A program made the translations under genes and the position numbers. The notes beneath the pieces are model-generated. The model was not told the origin of the DNA, ran no database searches, and saw only the letters and a list, made by a program, of their open reading frames with translations. A stretch of 64,000 bases of DNA, taken from the NCBI RefSeq assembly GCF_002993885.1, contig NZ_CM009578.1, positions 3,370,009-3,434,008 on the forward strand, read 5' to 3'. Below are positions 1 to 8,318 of the stretch, piece after piece (the stretch's first letter is position 1; each line of letters starts with the position of its first letter). This DNA is from Sphingopyxis lindanitolerans. GTDB lineage: Bacteria; Pseudomonadota; Alphaproteobacteria; Sphingomonadales; Sphingomonadaceae.

Positions 1-1376
1 CCGCCGAGCGTCAGCGTCAGCGCGTCGCCGATATAGATATTGCCCTGCGCATAGGCGGCGATGCTGCGGACTTTCTGGAACACGTCCTGATCGGTTGCCG
101 CGACGCCGCCGGTGCTGGCGTAATAGGCGGCGCAGGCGGCGCGCCCCGGCCCCGCGGGGACGAGGACGTTGCAAAACTGCGAGTCCATGTTGAGCTGTTC
201 GCCGAGCGCGAACTTCTCCTGGAAATAATAGACGCCCGCCACCATGTCGAAATGGCCGCCCAGCCATTCGCGCTCGGGTGAGATGAATTGCAGCTCGTGG
301 TTCCAGCTTCCCGAATCGAACAGGCTGCGCCGTGTCGCGAGCGGGACGGGGAGGAAGATGATGTCGCCGTCGAGCTGGTCGTTGGTCCATTTGCGATAGC
401 TGTTGACCAGGCGCAGCGTCGATCCGCCGCCGATCTCGAGCGAGGCGGTGCTCGATACCCCCCAATTCTTGTCGAGCAGGCCCGAGGCGACCGATTGGTT
501 CATCACCCGGTCGTTCAAATTGATGTCGGGGCCGCCGCTGAACGCCGCTTGCAGGAAGGCAAGGCGGGCGGGGGCGATCGAGGCGGGGTCGAAATCGAAA
601 TTGACGACGCCGTCGCCATCGAGGCGGGTGTAATCGCCGCGCACGATCCATTCGAGATTGCCGAACTCGGCTTTCACCGTGCCGCGCACCGCGACGTCGT
701 CGGACCCGCCATAGGTCTTGCCATCGTAGCGGTTCTTCCACGGGCCGTCATACCATTGCCCCATCGCGGCGACGCGCGCCGCGACGTTCTGCCCCAGCGG
801 GATATTGACATGGCCCGACAGCTTGTAGCGGTCGAACGACCCCGCTTCGGCCGACACTTCGCCCGAAAATTCATCCTTGGGCAGCGCGCTGCGGATCGAC
901 AGCGCGCCGACGCTGGCGTTGCGGCCGAACAAGGTTCCCTGCGGCCCGCGCAGCACCTCGACCCCGTCGATATCAAGAAATGCGCCGAGGATCGAGCCCG
1001 AGCGCGGGACATAAACACCGTCGACGAACACCGCGACGCTCGGCTCGATCAGCGTGTTGGCGAGGCTGCCGACGCCGCGGATGCCGATGCGCGTCGAGCC
1101 GGTGTTCGACGAACGCACGGTCTGGAAATTGGTCGCGACGCGGCCGAGGTCCATCACGGTGAGGATGTTCGCGCTCTCCATCGTCTCGCCGCTGACCGCC
1201 GCGATCGAGATCGGCACGTCCTGGATATTCTCGGCCCGCTTTTGCGCGGTGACGACGATTGCGTCGCCCATGTCGCTGCTGGCGGCGTCGGCGGGCGTCG
1301 CCTCCTGCGCCGCGGCGGGCGCGGCCGCGAGCGCGACGGCGAAAGCGGCAAGGCTGGTGTAGGTAATGCTCTTCAT
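1..1376 (-). CDS. TonB-dependent receptor, N-terminal part (3' end outside window)
   Basis: The frame stays open from an ATG at 1376 to the window edge, giving about 458 N-terminal residues. A signal peptide ending near APAAAQ is followed by a TonB-box-like stretch (DAIVVTAQKR) and the plug-domain signature GVEVLRGPQGTLFGRN, then the first barrel strands. The protein is an outer-membrane transporter driven by TonB; the ligand is unknown. It follows the MFS carrier gene on the same strand but has its own 150-bp upstream region, which holds a motif shared with the neighbouring catabolic operon, so it is probably the uptake port of that pathway. The C-terminal barrel cannot be seen. Confidence 0.93.
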   Translation of the reverse strand, partial: MKSITYTSLAAFAVALAAAPAAAQEATPADAASSDMGDAIVVTAQKRAENIQDVPISIAAVSGETMESANILTVMDLGRVATNFQTVRSSNTGSTRIGIRGVGSLANTLIEPSVAVFVDGVYVPRSGSILGAFLDIDGVEVLRGPQGTLFGRNASVGALSIRSALPKDEFSGEVSAEAGSFDRYKLSGHVNIPLGQNVAARVAAMGQWYDGPWKNRYDGKTYGGSDDVAVRGTVKAEFGNLEWIVRGDYTRLDGDGVVNFDFDPASIAPARLAFLQAAFSGGPDINLNDRVMNQSVASGLLDKNWGVSSTASLEIGGGSTLRLVNSYRKWTNDQLDGDIIFLPVPLATRRSLFDSGSWNHELQFISPEREWLGGHFDMVAGVYYFQEKFALGEQLNMDSQFCNVLVPAGPGRAACAAYYASTGGVAATDQDVFQKVRSIAAYAQGNIYIGDALTLTLG

Positions 1377-1444
1377 AGGTCCCTCCCAAGGGTGATGGAA
1401 TGTTGGTCTTTTGATCGAAGGCTATCGGCGTGCCGGGGGCGATA

Positions 1445-1482
1445 TTTCACATTTCACGACAGGTTTTTTGCAATGCACGCCA
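1445..1482 (-). promoter_or_regulatory. Candidate AraC-regulator binding site, copy 1
   Basis: This 38-nt stretch matches 6378-6415 at 30 of 38 positions without gaps. Conserved blocks are TTTCACA, TTCA, GACA, TTTT, GCAAT and ACGCCA. It begins 69 nt upstream of the receptor start, in the same orientation relative to the minus-strand gene as the second copy has to its operon. The assignment to the AraC regulator encoded at 6437-7462 is an inference from position. Confidence 0.55.
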
Positions 1483-1528
1483 TGGCGAGCGACGGCGCAG
1501 CGATGGTTCCGATCTGTGGGTGGTCGCA

Positions 1529-2806
1529 TCAGACCGTTTTGAGATCGGCGAGATAGCTGCGCCGCGCGGCGAGGAAGAGGAGAGCGGAGATAATGGCGGC
1601 GGCGGGCAGGATGCGCAGCGCGTCGAGCAGGCCGACCGCATCGGCGACGCGGCCGGTGACGATCGGTCCCGGCGCGAGCCCGAGCAGATTATGCGCGAGC
1701 GTCAGCGTCGCGAAGGCCGAGCCGTGGAGCGCCGCCGGCGTCAGGTTGGCGACCATCGCGCCCGCCGGTCCGGTCGTTCCGGCGACGAGGAACATCGCGA
1801 TGCCGAGCAGGACAAGCTGGGGCAATCCCGGCGGCAGCAGCAGCGCCAGGCTCAGCGCGATCGCGCTGCCAAAGCCGTAGCCCGAGGCGAGCAATATCTT
1901 GCGGTCGGGTCGGCCCCGCGCCGCACGGTCGCTTGCCATGCCGCACATGATCATCCCGCAACCGCAGATCAGCAGGAACAGCGCCGCCATCCGTCCCGCC
2001 GCATCGACCGGCATCGCATAGTAGCGATTGAAATAGCTCGGCAGCCAGGCGGGCAGGGCGCCTGCGGCGAAAAGCTGGATGCCGCTCGCGAGGTAGGCGA
2101 GCCGCACGCTGCGGTTCGCGAACAGCGCCCGCAGCGGCGCGCGTTCGGGGGTGTTCGGCGCGGCCGCATCGGGTCCGGCGATCGCCGCGATCCGCTTTTC
2201 GCGAACGATGAGCGGATAGGCGACCGCGAGGGCAAGGCCGCCGAGCCCGATCACCGCGAAAGCGGTGCGCCAGCCATGGCTGGCGGCAATCTCGCCGCCG
2301 ATCGCGACGCCCAGAACCTGGCCGAACAGCCCGCCCGCCATGAAGGCGGCCGAGAGCGTTGCGCGCAGCCGCTGGGGAAAGACGCTGATCACGACCGCGA
2401 TGCCGACGCTGCCATAAGCGGCCTCGCCGACCCCGACCATGACGCGGCCGAGCAGCATCTGCGGATAGGTGGCGGCAACGGCGCAAAAGAGGGTCGCGAA
2501 ACTCCACAGCGCGGCCATGAGCGCGAGGCTGCGCACCCGGCCCCAGCGGTCGGCGGCGAGCGAGAGCGGAAAGGTCAGGCAACCGACCATCAGCGCGACC
2601 ACGCCCGATAGCAGCCCCAATTGGGCGTCGCTGAGCGCCCATTCGACCTTGAGCAACGGGAAGACCGCGTTGAGCACCTGCCGCGCCATATAGTCGGAGA
2701 TCAGCAGCCCAAAGCTCAAGGCGAAGACGACCCAGCCATAAAGGCTCGTGTCGCGTGGGCCGCCGCGCGCGATGCCGGGGCTTGCCGCCGGTGCCATTAC
2801 CGCCAT
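1529..2806 (-). CDS. Major facilitator superfamily transporter
   Basis: This is a 425-residue integral membrane protein with about 12 hydrophobic segments, starting at an ATG preceded by GGGAGG. The cytoplasmic loop between helices 2 and 3 carries the MFS signature, here AADRWGRVRSL, and the second half repeats it weakly as ASDRAARGRPDRK. Length and motif fit proton-coupled uptake carriers of organic acids. It lies 45 nt after the carboxymuconolactone-decarboxylase-like gene and is probably the inner-membrane importer of the same catabolic operon. The substrate is unknown. Confidence 0.9.
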   Translation of the reverse strand: MAVMAPAASPGIARGGPRDTSLYGWVVFALSFGLLISDYMARQVLNAVFPLLKVEWALSDAQLGLLSGVVALMVGCLTFPLSLAADRWGRVRSLALMAALWSFATLFCAVAATYPQMLLGRVMVGVGEAAYGSVGIAVVISVFPQRLRATLSAAFMAGGLFGQVLGVAIGGEIAASHGWRTAFAVIGLGGLALAVAYPLIVREKRIAAIAGPDAAAPNTPERAPLRALFANRSVRLAYLASGIQLFAAGALPAWLPSYFNRYYAMPVDAAGRMAALFLLICGCGMIMCGMASDRAARGRPDRKILLASGYGFGSAIALSLALLLPPGLPQLVLLGIAMFLVAGTTGPAGAMVANLTPAALHGSAFATLTLAHNLLGLAPGPIVTGRVADAVGLLDALRILPAAAIISALLFLAARRSYLADLKTV

Positions 2807-2851
2807 GACCGCCTCCCTTGTTTCAGGACCGGGCCAGCGGGCGGTCGCATG

Positions 2852-3235
2852 TCAGGCCGCCCCGCCGCTGGTCATCGTCAGGCTGCGTGCGTTCATTTCC
2901 TCGACCAGCATCGGCGCGCCGAGCGCGACCGAATGGAGGCCGAGCACCGCGACCGCTTCGAGCACCGCCATCACTTCCTCGGGCGTCGCGCCCTTGTCGA
3001 GCGCGGCGGCGATGTGACGCCGCGTCCCCGGCGCATAAAGATGGGTGCAGGACGCATCGACCGCGATCGCCAGAAACTCATAGATTTTGGGATCGAGCAC
3101 GCCGCGCCGCAGCGGCAACGTCCCCGCCGCCAGAAAGGCTTCGAGCCAGAGCGGATCGAGCGCCGCCATCGCGTCCCACGCGCTGTTCCATTGCCCATTC
3201 GCGCGCATGGCGTCGCTGACCGGGGTATCGCTCAA
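2852..3235 (-). CDS. Carboxymuconolactone decarboxylase (AhpD-like) family protein
   Basis: A 127-residue all-helical protein that fits the carboxymuconolactone decarboxylase/AhpD fold, with the core DASCTHLYAPGTRRHIAAAL and a following helix containing GATPEEVMAVLE. Only one cysteine is present in the core, so it lacks the CxxC pair of AhpD peroxidase partners and is more likely a decarboxylase or lactonase-like enzyme. The start is a TTG whose last two bases overlap the TGA of the preceding small ORF (TTGA), suggesting translational coupling. An in-frame ATG ten codons in is the alternative start. Confidence 0.8.
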   Translation of the reverse strand: MSDTPVSDAMRANGQWNSAWDAMAALDPLWLEAFLAAGTLPLRRGVLDPKIYEFLAIAVDASCTHLYAPGTRRHIAAALDKGATPEEVMAVLEAVAVLGLHSVALGAPMLVEEMNARSLTMTSGGAA

Positions 3236-3390
3236 CGCGCCATGCTCCGCGCGGGGATCGTGAGCCGGTCCAACGGCTCGGCGATCCCCACGCCGGAGAT
3301 GGACCGCGCGGCATGGGCTTGCCAGGGACCCGCGACCTGGCCGCGAGGACCGGGAGCGAGGCAGGTCGTCGGATCGTCGCCGAAAGCCAT
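3232..3390 (-). CDS. Small uncharacterised protein, 52 aa
   Basis: A 53-codon frame sits in the gap between the DUF849 enzyme and the decarboxylase-like gene. It has an ATG start 15 nt after the upstream stop, GGCGGGAG just before it, and a TGA that overlaps the next gene's TTG. About 84 percent of third codon positions are G or C, as in its neighbours. No domain is recognised; the C-terminal half (ARSISGVGIAEPLDRL) could form short helices. No cysteine pair, signal peptide or membrane segment is seen. It could be a real subunit or only a coupling leader. Confidence 0.45.
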   Translation of the reverse strand: MAFGDDPTTCLAPGPRGQVAGPWQAHAARSISGVGIAEPLDRLTIPARSMAR

Positions 3391-3405
3391 GGCCGCGCTC
3401 CCGCC

Positions 3406-4470
3406 TCAGGCCGCGTAGCGGATCGGCAGCGCGCGCTGGCCGGGCTGGCGATTGGGCGCCATGCCGAGCTTGGCGAGCGTTTCCTCGACCGAATTATATT
3501 GCACGCCGATCTGGTAGATTTCGCGCGCTTCCTTGGCGGTCGCAACCTCGCGGCCGAGTTCCTTGGCGACCCGGACGATCTGCTCGATCCCCTGGACCGA
3601 CGTCATCTTGTTGCCATGCTGGTCATAGAGCGTGTCCTCGATCCCGCAGCGGACATGCTGGCCCAGGCACATCGCCATGACGTTGACCGGCAGCACATGG
3701 CGCATCAGCGTTTCGAGGGTGACGGTCGATCCGTCGGGGGCGCGGCGGATGAACTCCATGAAATTATTCGGGTTCGGCCCGTCGAAGCCGCCGCCGATGC
3801 CGACCCAGGTCAGGTTGAGCGGTCCCTTGTAGAGCCCGCGGCGCACCAGCCGCTCGACGGTTTCGAGGTCGGGCATGCAGGTAAGCTGGAAATGCGGCTG
3901 GATGCCCGCGCCGGTCAGGCGGCGCAGATGTTCCTCCACCCATTGCGGCCCCGCCGGCACCACCATCTCGCGATAGGCCTGGTAGAGCGCAGGCGCGGCG
4001 AGCGAGGTTTCGCCATAATCGGCGTCGGACATCAGATCCATGATGTTCATCTGGGTTGTGTTGACCGCGATCGTCACCTGGTCGGGCGCGGGCGTTAGCT
4101 CGGCGAGCATGTGGCGCACCTCGTCCGACAGCCATTTCGCCTCGGCGCCATCCTCCTCGCTTTCGGGCGAGAAGGAGATCGAGCCGCCGACCTGGATGAT
4201 CATGTCGGGGACGCGGGCGCGCACCCCGGCGATCAGCTCGTTGAATTTCGACAGGCGCTTCGATCCCGTTCCGTCTTCCTCGCGAACGTGCATGTGGAGG
4301 ACGGTCGCGCCGGCATTGTAGCAATCGACCGCCTTCTGGATATGCTCTTCCATCGACAGCGGGATGTCTTCGGGAAAGTCGTCCGGATGCCATTCGGGGC
4401 CGTAAGGCGCGACCGTGATGACCAGCTTGTCCTGCGTCTCGGGGAGCAGGCTATCGTCCAGAAATTGCAT
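3406..4470 (-). CDS. Beta-keto acid cleavage enzyme (BKACE, DUF849)
   Basis: This 354-residue protein matches the 3-keto-5-aminohexanoate cleavage enzyme family, zinc-dependent (beta/alpha)8 barrels that condense a beta-keto acid with acetyl-CoA, giving acetoacetate and a new CoA ester. The HxH zinc ligands are visible as His59 and His61 (VLHMHVRE), and the N-terminal strand LVITVAPYG is typical. The substrate side chain cannot be deduced. It sits between the TauD-type dioxygenase and the small ORF, 22 nt after the former, with GGAGAAG before the ATG. The operon context implies that a beta-keto acid is formed during degradation of an unknown compound. Confidence 0.88.
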   Translation of the reverse strand: MQFLDDSLLPETQDKLVITVAPYGPEWHPDDFPEDIPLSMEEHIQKAVDCYNAGATVLHMHVREEDGTGSKRLSKFNELIAGVRARVPDMIIQVGGSISFSPESEEDGAEAKWLSDEVRHMLAELTPAPDQVTIAVNTTQMNIMDLMSDADYGETSLAAPALYQAYREMVVPAGPQWVEEHLRRLTGAGIQPHFQLTCMPDLETVERLVRRGLYKGPLNLTWVGIGGGFDGPNPNNFMEFIRRAPDGSTVTLETLMRHVLPVNVMAMCLGQHVRCGIEDTLYDQHGNKMTSVQGIEQIVRVAKELGREVATAKEAREIYQIGVQYNSVEETLAKLGMAPNRQPGQRALPIRYAA

Positions 4471-4492
4471 GCGGCTTCTCCTACTTTGCTGT

Positions 4493-5341
4493 TCAGAAAG
4501 GGCGGTCGCCGACGATGCCGGCGCGCTCCATGCGGCGGATCGTGGGCGGGTAATCCATCACGGCATAATGCTGGGTCGATCGGTTATCCCAGATCGCCAC
4601 GCTGTCCGGCCGCCAGCGCCAGCGCACCTGATATTCGGGGATCGCGGCGCGGCCGATCAGAAAGCTCAGGAGCTGGCTCGCTCCCGGCGCATAATCCTGG
4701 CCGTAGCGGACATTCTCGGCGGTGTGGAAATTGGTGAAATGCGTGGTGAAGCCGTTGACGAACAGGATTTTCTCGCCCGTTTCGGGATGGGTGCGGACGA
4801 CCGGATGTTCGGCGTCGGGAAAGCGCGCCTTCAGCGCGTGGCGCTGATCTTCGGACATCCGCGCGCCAAAGCTCGCCTCGATCGAGTGGCGCGCCTTCAG
4901 CGGCGCGATGATCGCCTTCACGGAATCGGGCAGGTCGGCATAGGCTTTCGCCATATTCGCCCACATCGTGTCGCCGCCGACCGGCGGGCAGGCAACGCAG
5001 CGCAGCACCGCGCCCAGCGGCGGCGCATCGCGCCACGTCGCGTCGCAATGCCAGCTATTCTCATAATAGTCGGGCGGAGATGCCTCGTCCTTATAGATCT
5101 GGACGAGCCCAGGATGCGCGGGGTCGCTGCCGATCACCGGATGATCCTCGAGCGCGCCAAAGCGGCTCGCGAAGGCGACATGGTCGGCGCGGGCGATGGC
5201 CTGGTCGCGCAGGAACAGCACTTTGTGCGCGAGCAGCGCGGCGCGGATTTCGCCGAACAGATCGTCGTTGCGCGCCGCTTCGGCCAGGTCGATGCCGCTG
5301 ATTTCGGCGCCGATATGACAAGTGAGTGTCTCGATCCTCAT
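4493..5341 (-). CDS. TauD/TfdA family Fe(II)/2-oxoglutarate dioxygenase
   Basis: The 282-residue protein has the iron-binding triad of the family: His98 and Asp100 in WHCDATW and the distal His in STQHYAVMDY near residue 256, followed by an Arg-rich stretch (RRMERAG) that would bind the 2-oxoglutarate carboxylate. Enzymes of this family hydroxylate or cleave small acids such as taurine or 2,4-D, with decarboxylation of 2-oxoglutarate to succinate. It begins 12 nt after the oxidoreductase stop with a strong GAGGGAGAGGG ribosome site. The substrate is unknown. Confidence 0.9.
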   Translation of the reverse strand: MRIETLTCHIGAEISGIDLAEAARNDDLFGEIRAALLAHKVLFLRDQAIARADHVAFASRFGALEDHPVIGSDPAHPGLVQIYKDEASPPDYYENSWHCDATWRDAPPLGAVLRCVACPPVGGDTMWANMAKAYADLPDSVKAIIAPLKARHSIEASFGARMSEDQRHALKARFPDAEHPVVRTHPETGEKILFVNGFTTHFTNFHTAENVRYGQDYAPGASQLLSFLIGRAAIPEYQVRWRWRPDSVAIWDNRSTQHYAVMDYPPTIRRMERAGIVGDRPF

Positions 5342-5353
5342 CGTCCCTCTCCC

Positions 5354-6331
5354 TCAGAGCATGAAGATGGATGATCCGATGGTCTGGCCCGCTTCGAGCG
5401 CGCGGTGCGCCGCGACGCAGTCCTCGAGCGCGTAGCGCTGGCCGATCTCGACCTTGACCCGCCCGGCGGCGAGATGGCCGAACCATAGCGCCGACAGCTC
5501 GGCGCGTTCGGCGGGGTCGGCATAATAGTCGGCGAAGGCGGGGCGGGTGAAATGGACCGAACCCTGCATCATCAGCTGAAAGGCGTCGATCGGCGGGAAG
5601 GGGCCAGAGGCGGTGCCGCAGCCGACGAGGACGCCGCGCCGCTTGAGCGATTTCAGCGACCCCTCGAACGTGTCCTTGCCGACGCTGTCGAATACCGTCG
5701 TCACGCCTTCGCCGTCGGTCAGTTCCTTCACGCGCGCCGCGACATCCTCGCGGCGATAGAAGATGATTTCGTCGCAGCCGAGCGATCGCGCCTTTTCGGC
5801 CTTCGCCTCGCTCGACACGGTGCCGATCACGCGCAGCCCCATCAGCTTGGCAAGCTGCACCGCGAGCAGCCCGACACCGCCTGCCGCGGCGTGAAGCAGG
5901 ATGGTGTCGCCGGCCTGCATCCGCGGGTTGGTCTTGGCGAGCCAATAGGTTGCGGACAGGCCGCGCATCGTCGACGCGGCGGCATCCTCGAACGCGATCG
6001 CGTCGGGCAGTTTGAACAGCGGCGCGGCGGGCATGACGCGCGCTTCGCTATAGGCGCCGAGCGGGCTGCCATTATAGGCGACGCGGTCGCCCGGCGCGAA
6101 GCCGGTCACACCCTCGCCGACCGCTTCGACCGTCCCGGCGCCCTCGACGCCGATGCCGGCGGGAAGCTGGGCGGGATAATAGCCCGAGCGGAAATAAGTG
6201 TCGGCGAAGTTGCAGCCGACCGCGGCGTGCCGGATACGGACCTCGCCCGGGCCGGGGTCGCCGACCGGGGTCTCTTCGACACGCAACACTTCGGGTCCAC
6301 CCGTTTCGTGGAAACGAACAACCTTCGCCAT
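5354..6331 (-). CDS. NADPH:quinone oxidoreductase-like zinc-free medium-chain dehydrogenase
   Basis: This 325-residue protein belongs to the quinone oxidoreductase (zeta-crystallin) branch of the medium-chain dehydrogenases. It has an N-terminal GroES-like domain (GVEGAGTVEAVGEGV around residues 60-75) and a Rossmann domain with AAAGGVG near residue 150. Cysteine and histidine ligands of the structural and catalytic zincs are absent, as expected for this branch. It is the first gene of the minus-strand operon and lies 105 nt from the divergent AraC gene. It probably reduces an enone or quinone intermediate. Confidence 0.9.
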   Translation of the reverse strand: MAKVVRFHETGGPEVLRVEETPVGDPGPGEVRIRHAAVGCNFADTYFRSGYYPAQLPAGIGVEGAGTVEAVGEGVTGFAPGDRVAYNGSPLGAYSEARVMPAAPLFKLPDAIAFEDAAASTMRGLSATYWLAKTNPRMQAGDTILLHAAAGGVGLLAVQLAKLMGLRVIGTVSSEAKAEKARSLGCDEIIFYRREDVAARVKELTDGEGVTTVFDSVGKDTFEGSLKSLKRRGVLVGCGTASGPFPPIDAFQLMMQGSVHFTRPAFADYYADPAERAELSALWFGHLAAGRVKVEIGQRYALEDCVAAHRALEAGQTIGSSIFML

Positions 6332-6377
6332 GATCCTCTCCTCTTTCGTCCGGGCTAGCGGAGCGCAGGCTTGCGCT

Positions 6378-6415
6378 TTTCACAATTCATGACATTATTT
6401 TCGCAATCGACGCCA
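6378..6415 (-). promoter_or_regulatory. Candidate AraC-regulator binding site, copy 2
   Basis: This is the second copy of the 38-nt motif found at 1445-1482. It lies in the divergent promoter region, 47 nt upstream of the oxidoreductase ATG and ending 21 nt before the AraC ATG. Such a position allows both operon control and autoregulation. Confidence 0.55.
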
Positions 6416-6436
6416 AAAGCGCGAAGGGAGCGAAAG

Positions 6437-7462
6437 ATGGCCGAACTCGTCCGCGTGGCCGCGCTGACCGGCTATTTCCCGATCATGCGATCGCTGGGCA
6501 CCGACCCGCGTCCCCTGCTGCGTGAAAATGGCCTGTCGCCGGAACTGCTCGCGAATCCCGAACAACTCATCTCGGCGCGCGCGGCGTTCCGCCTGCTCGA
6601 ACGGAGCGCGACGGCAAGCGGGTGCGTCACGCTCGGGCTGCGGATGGCCGAGGAGCGCGCGGTCGCCAATCTTGGCGTCACCAGCCTGGTGATTGCGCAC
6701 CAGCCGACGCTAGGGCGCGTCCTCCAGGCGCTGGGCGAATTTCGCAACCGGATCAATTCGACCCTCGTGCTGCAATTCGAACGGTTCGGCGACGAGATCA
6801 TCCTGCGCGAGGATTTCTCGCTGAGCACGCCCGAGCCGACGCGGCAGTCGTCGGACCTTGCGCTCGGCGTGCTGGCGCGGCTCTGCGCGAGCGTCCTCGG
6901 CGAGGCGTGGGCGCCGCTGTCGGTCTGCTTCGCGCACGAAGCGCCGCCCGCCGCCGACATGCCGATCTTTCGCCGCCTGTTTCGGTGCCAGCCCGAATTC
7001 AACTGCGAGTTCCACGGCCTGGTCATCGCCGCAAGCGATCTCGACCGCCCCAATCTGCGCGCCGATTCGGACCTCGCGCATCATGCGCGCGACCTGATCG
7101 AATCGATCATGACCCCCGCGCTGCGCACGACGGCGCAGGAAGTCGAACAGGCGATCATGATATTTCTGCCGTCGGGCCGCGCGACGATCCAGCATGTGGC
7201 GGCGTCGATGGGGCTGACGGTGCGGACGCTCCAGCGGATGCTGATCGCCGACGGAACGGGCTTCAGCGAGCTTCTCAATCGCGCGCGGATGCAATTGTCG
7301 GCCCAATATCTCGCCAATCCGCGGATGCGGGTCACCGATGTCGCGGAGTTGCTCGGCTATGCGTCGATCGGCGCCTTCACGCGCTGGCACAGCCTGACCT
7401 TCGGCCAGTCGCCGCGCCAGTGGCAGGCAGCGCGAAAGGCGGCGCGGTCGGACATCGCCTGA
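6437..7462 (+). CDS. AraC-family transcriptional regulator
   Basis: The 341-residue protein from the ATG at 6437 (GGGAGCG before it) starts MAELVRVAALTGYFPIM; an upstream in-frame ATG at 6371 would add 22 residues that cover the operator and is less likely. The N-terminal 200 residues fit the arabinose-binding-like domain of OruR/ArgR-type AraC regulators. The last 100 carry the double helix-turn-helix, with TIQHVAASMGLTVRTLQRML as first helix pair and VTDVAELLGYASIGAFTRWH as second. It is divergent from the catabolic operon it most likely controls. The effector is unknown. Confidence 0.92.
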   Translation: MAELVRVAALTGYFPIMRSLGTDPRPLLRENGLSPELLANPEQLISARAAFRLLERSATASGCVTLGLRMAEERAVANLGVTSLVIAHQPTLGRVLQALGEFRNRINSTLVLQFERFGDEIILREDFSLSTPEPTRQSSDLALGVLARLCASVLGEAWAPLSVCFAHEAPPAADMPIFRRLFRCQPEFNCEFHGLVIAASDLDRPNLRADSDLAHHARDLIESIMTPALRTTAQEVEQAIMIFLPSGRATIQHVAASMGLTVRTLQRMLIADGTGFSELLNRARMQLSAQYLANPRMRVTDVAELLGYASIGAFTRWHSLTFGQSPRQWQAARKAARSDIA

Positions 7463-7481
7463 CCTTCTGAAACGCCGTCAC

Positions 7482-8168
7482 TCAGCTCTGGTCGCAGTTC
7501 GCCATGTCCATCGTCCGTTTGATTTCGCCGGGGCGCAAGGTCCGCGCCAGATGGACGAACGATCGGCGCGCGATCACTTCGAGCATCGGCATCTGCTGGC
7601 TCCACGGCTTTTCATAGCCCGCGAACATCGTCAGCCCTTCCATCGATCCCGAAATGAACAGCGCCAATATCTCGCGCTCGTCGTCCGGAAGCGCCGGGTT
7701 GATCTCGGCAATCAGCTCATTGAGCGAAACGCGCGCGCGCTCGTAAAGTTCGTTCATACGGTCGTGGACGAAAGGGTCATGATTAGCCATCGCCCATAGT
7801 TCGGGGAAGAAGCGCGTGGTCTTCTTCGTATTGATATCCTCGAGGATCAGCGTCACCAGATTCTCGAGCCGCGCCTCGGCGCTGGCGCCCGGTTCGTGGA
7901 TGATCTCGTCGAACGATTCTTCATAGCTGCTGATCACGGCGTTGAGCAGTTCGCGGATCAGTTCGTCTTTCGACCGGAAATAATAGTTGAGGTTGCCGAC
8001 GTTCATTCCCGATTCGGCAGCGATCCGGCGCAGCGTCAGGGCCGCCGAGCCATGGTTCACCAACAGCGACAGCGCCGAGCGGAGAATATGCTCAAAGCCA
8101 TCCTGGCCGCGGGCATAGCCCCCGGCGCGCGGTGTGATTTTCAGATCGGGAACAATGAAATTCGCCAA
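7482..8168 (-). CDS. TetR-family transcriptional regulator
   Basis: A 228-residue regulator with the TetR helix-turn-helix near residues 27-67 (LTLRRIAAESGMNVGNLNYYFRSK) and a divergent helical ligand domain. The best start is a TTG with GGAGG upstream. It converges with the AraC gene, 19 nt apart, and is divergent from the amine-dehydrogenase operon. A palindrome lies in the shared promoter region, so it probably represses or controls that operon, with an amine, aldehyde or acyl-CoA as possible ligand. This is inference from position. Confidence 0.9.
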   Translation of the reverse strand: MANFIVPDLKITPRAGGYARGQDGFEHILRSALSLLVNHGSAALTLRRIAAESGMNVGNLNYYFRSKDELIRELLNAVISSYEESFDEIIHEPGASAEARLENLVTLILEDINTKKTTRFFPELWAMANHDPFVHDRMNELYERARVSLNELIAEINPALPDDEREILALFISGSMEGLTMFAGYEKPWSQQMPMLEVIARRSFVHLARTLRPGEIKRTMDMANCDQS

Positions 8169-8215
8169 GATTCAGCCGCCTCCACGCCCTAGGTAGCCGC
8201 CTTGCTGTCCTTGGA

Positions 8216-8239
8216 CAAGTGACCTAATTTTGGCACTTG
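8216..8239. promoter_or_regulatory. Candidate TetR operator between tetR and the amine-dehydrogenase operon
   Basis: The 24-bp stretch reads CAAGTG, 12 bases, CACTTG; the inner bases are also partly symmetric (AATT at the centre). Size and symmetry suit a TetR dimer. It lies 48 nt upstream of the TetR start and 80 nt upstream of the heavy-chain start. A TTGACT directly following could be a -35 element for the operon. Confidence 0.4.
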
Positions 8240-8318
8240 ACTAAATTTGGGCGTCCGATCAATATCTACTCGAATCGGCCGTCAGAGCCATCGTTCAAAC
8301 AGGAGAGGGAGTGCCGGG

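Noticed and set aside
1430..2611. Plus-strand frame opposite the MFS gene
   Set aside because: No start signal or domain; the minus-strand protein has clear MFS signatures.
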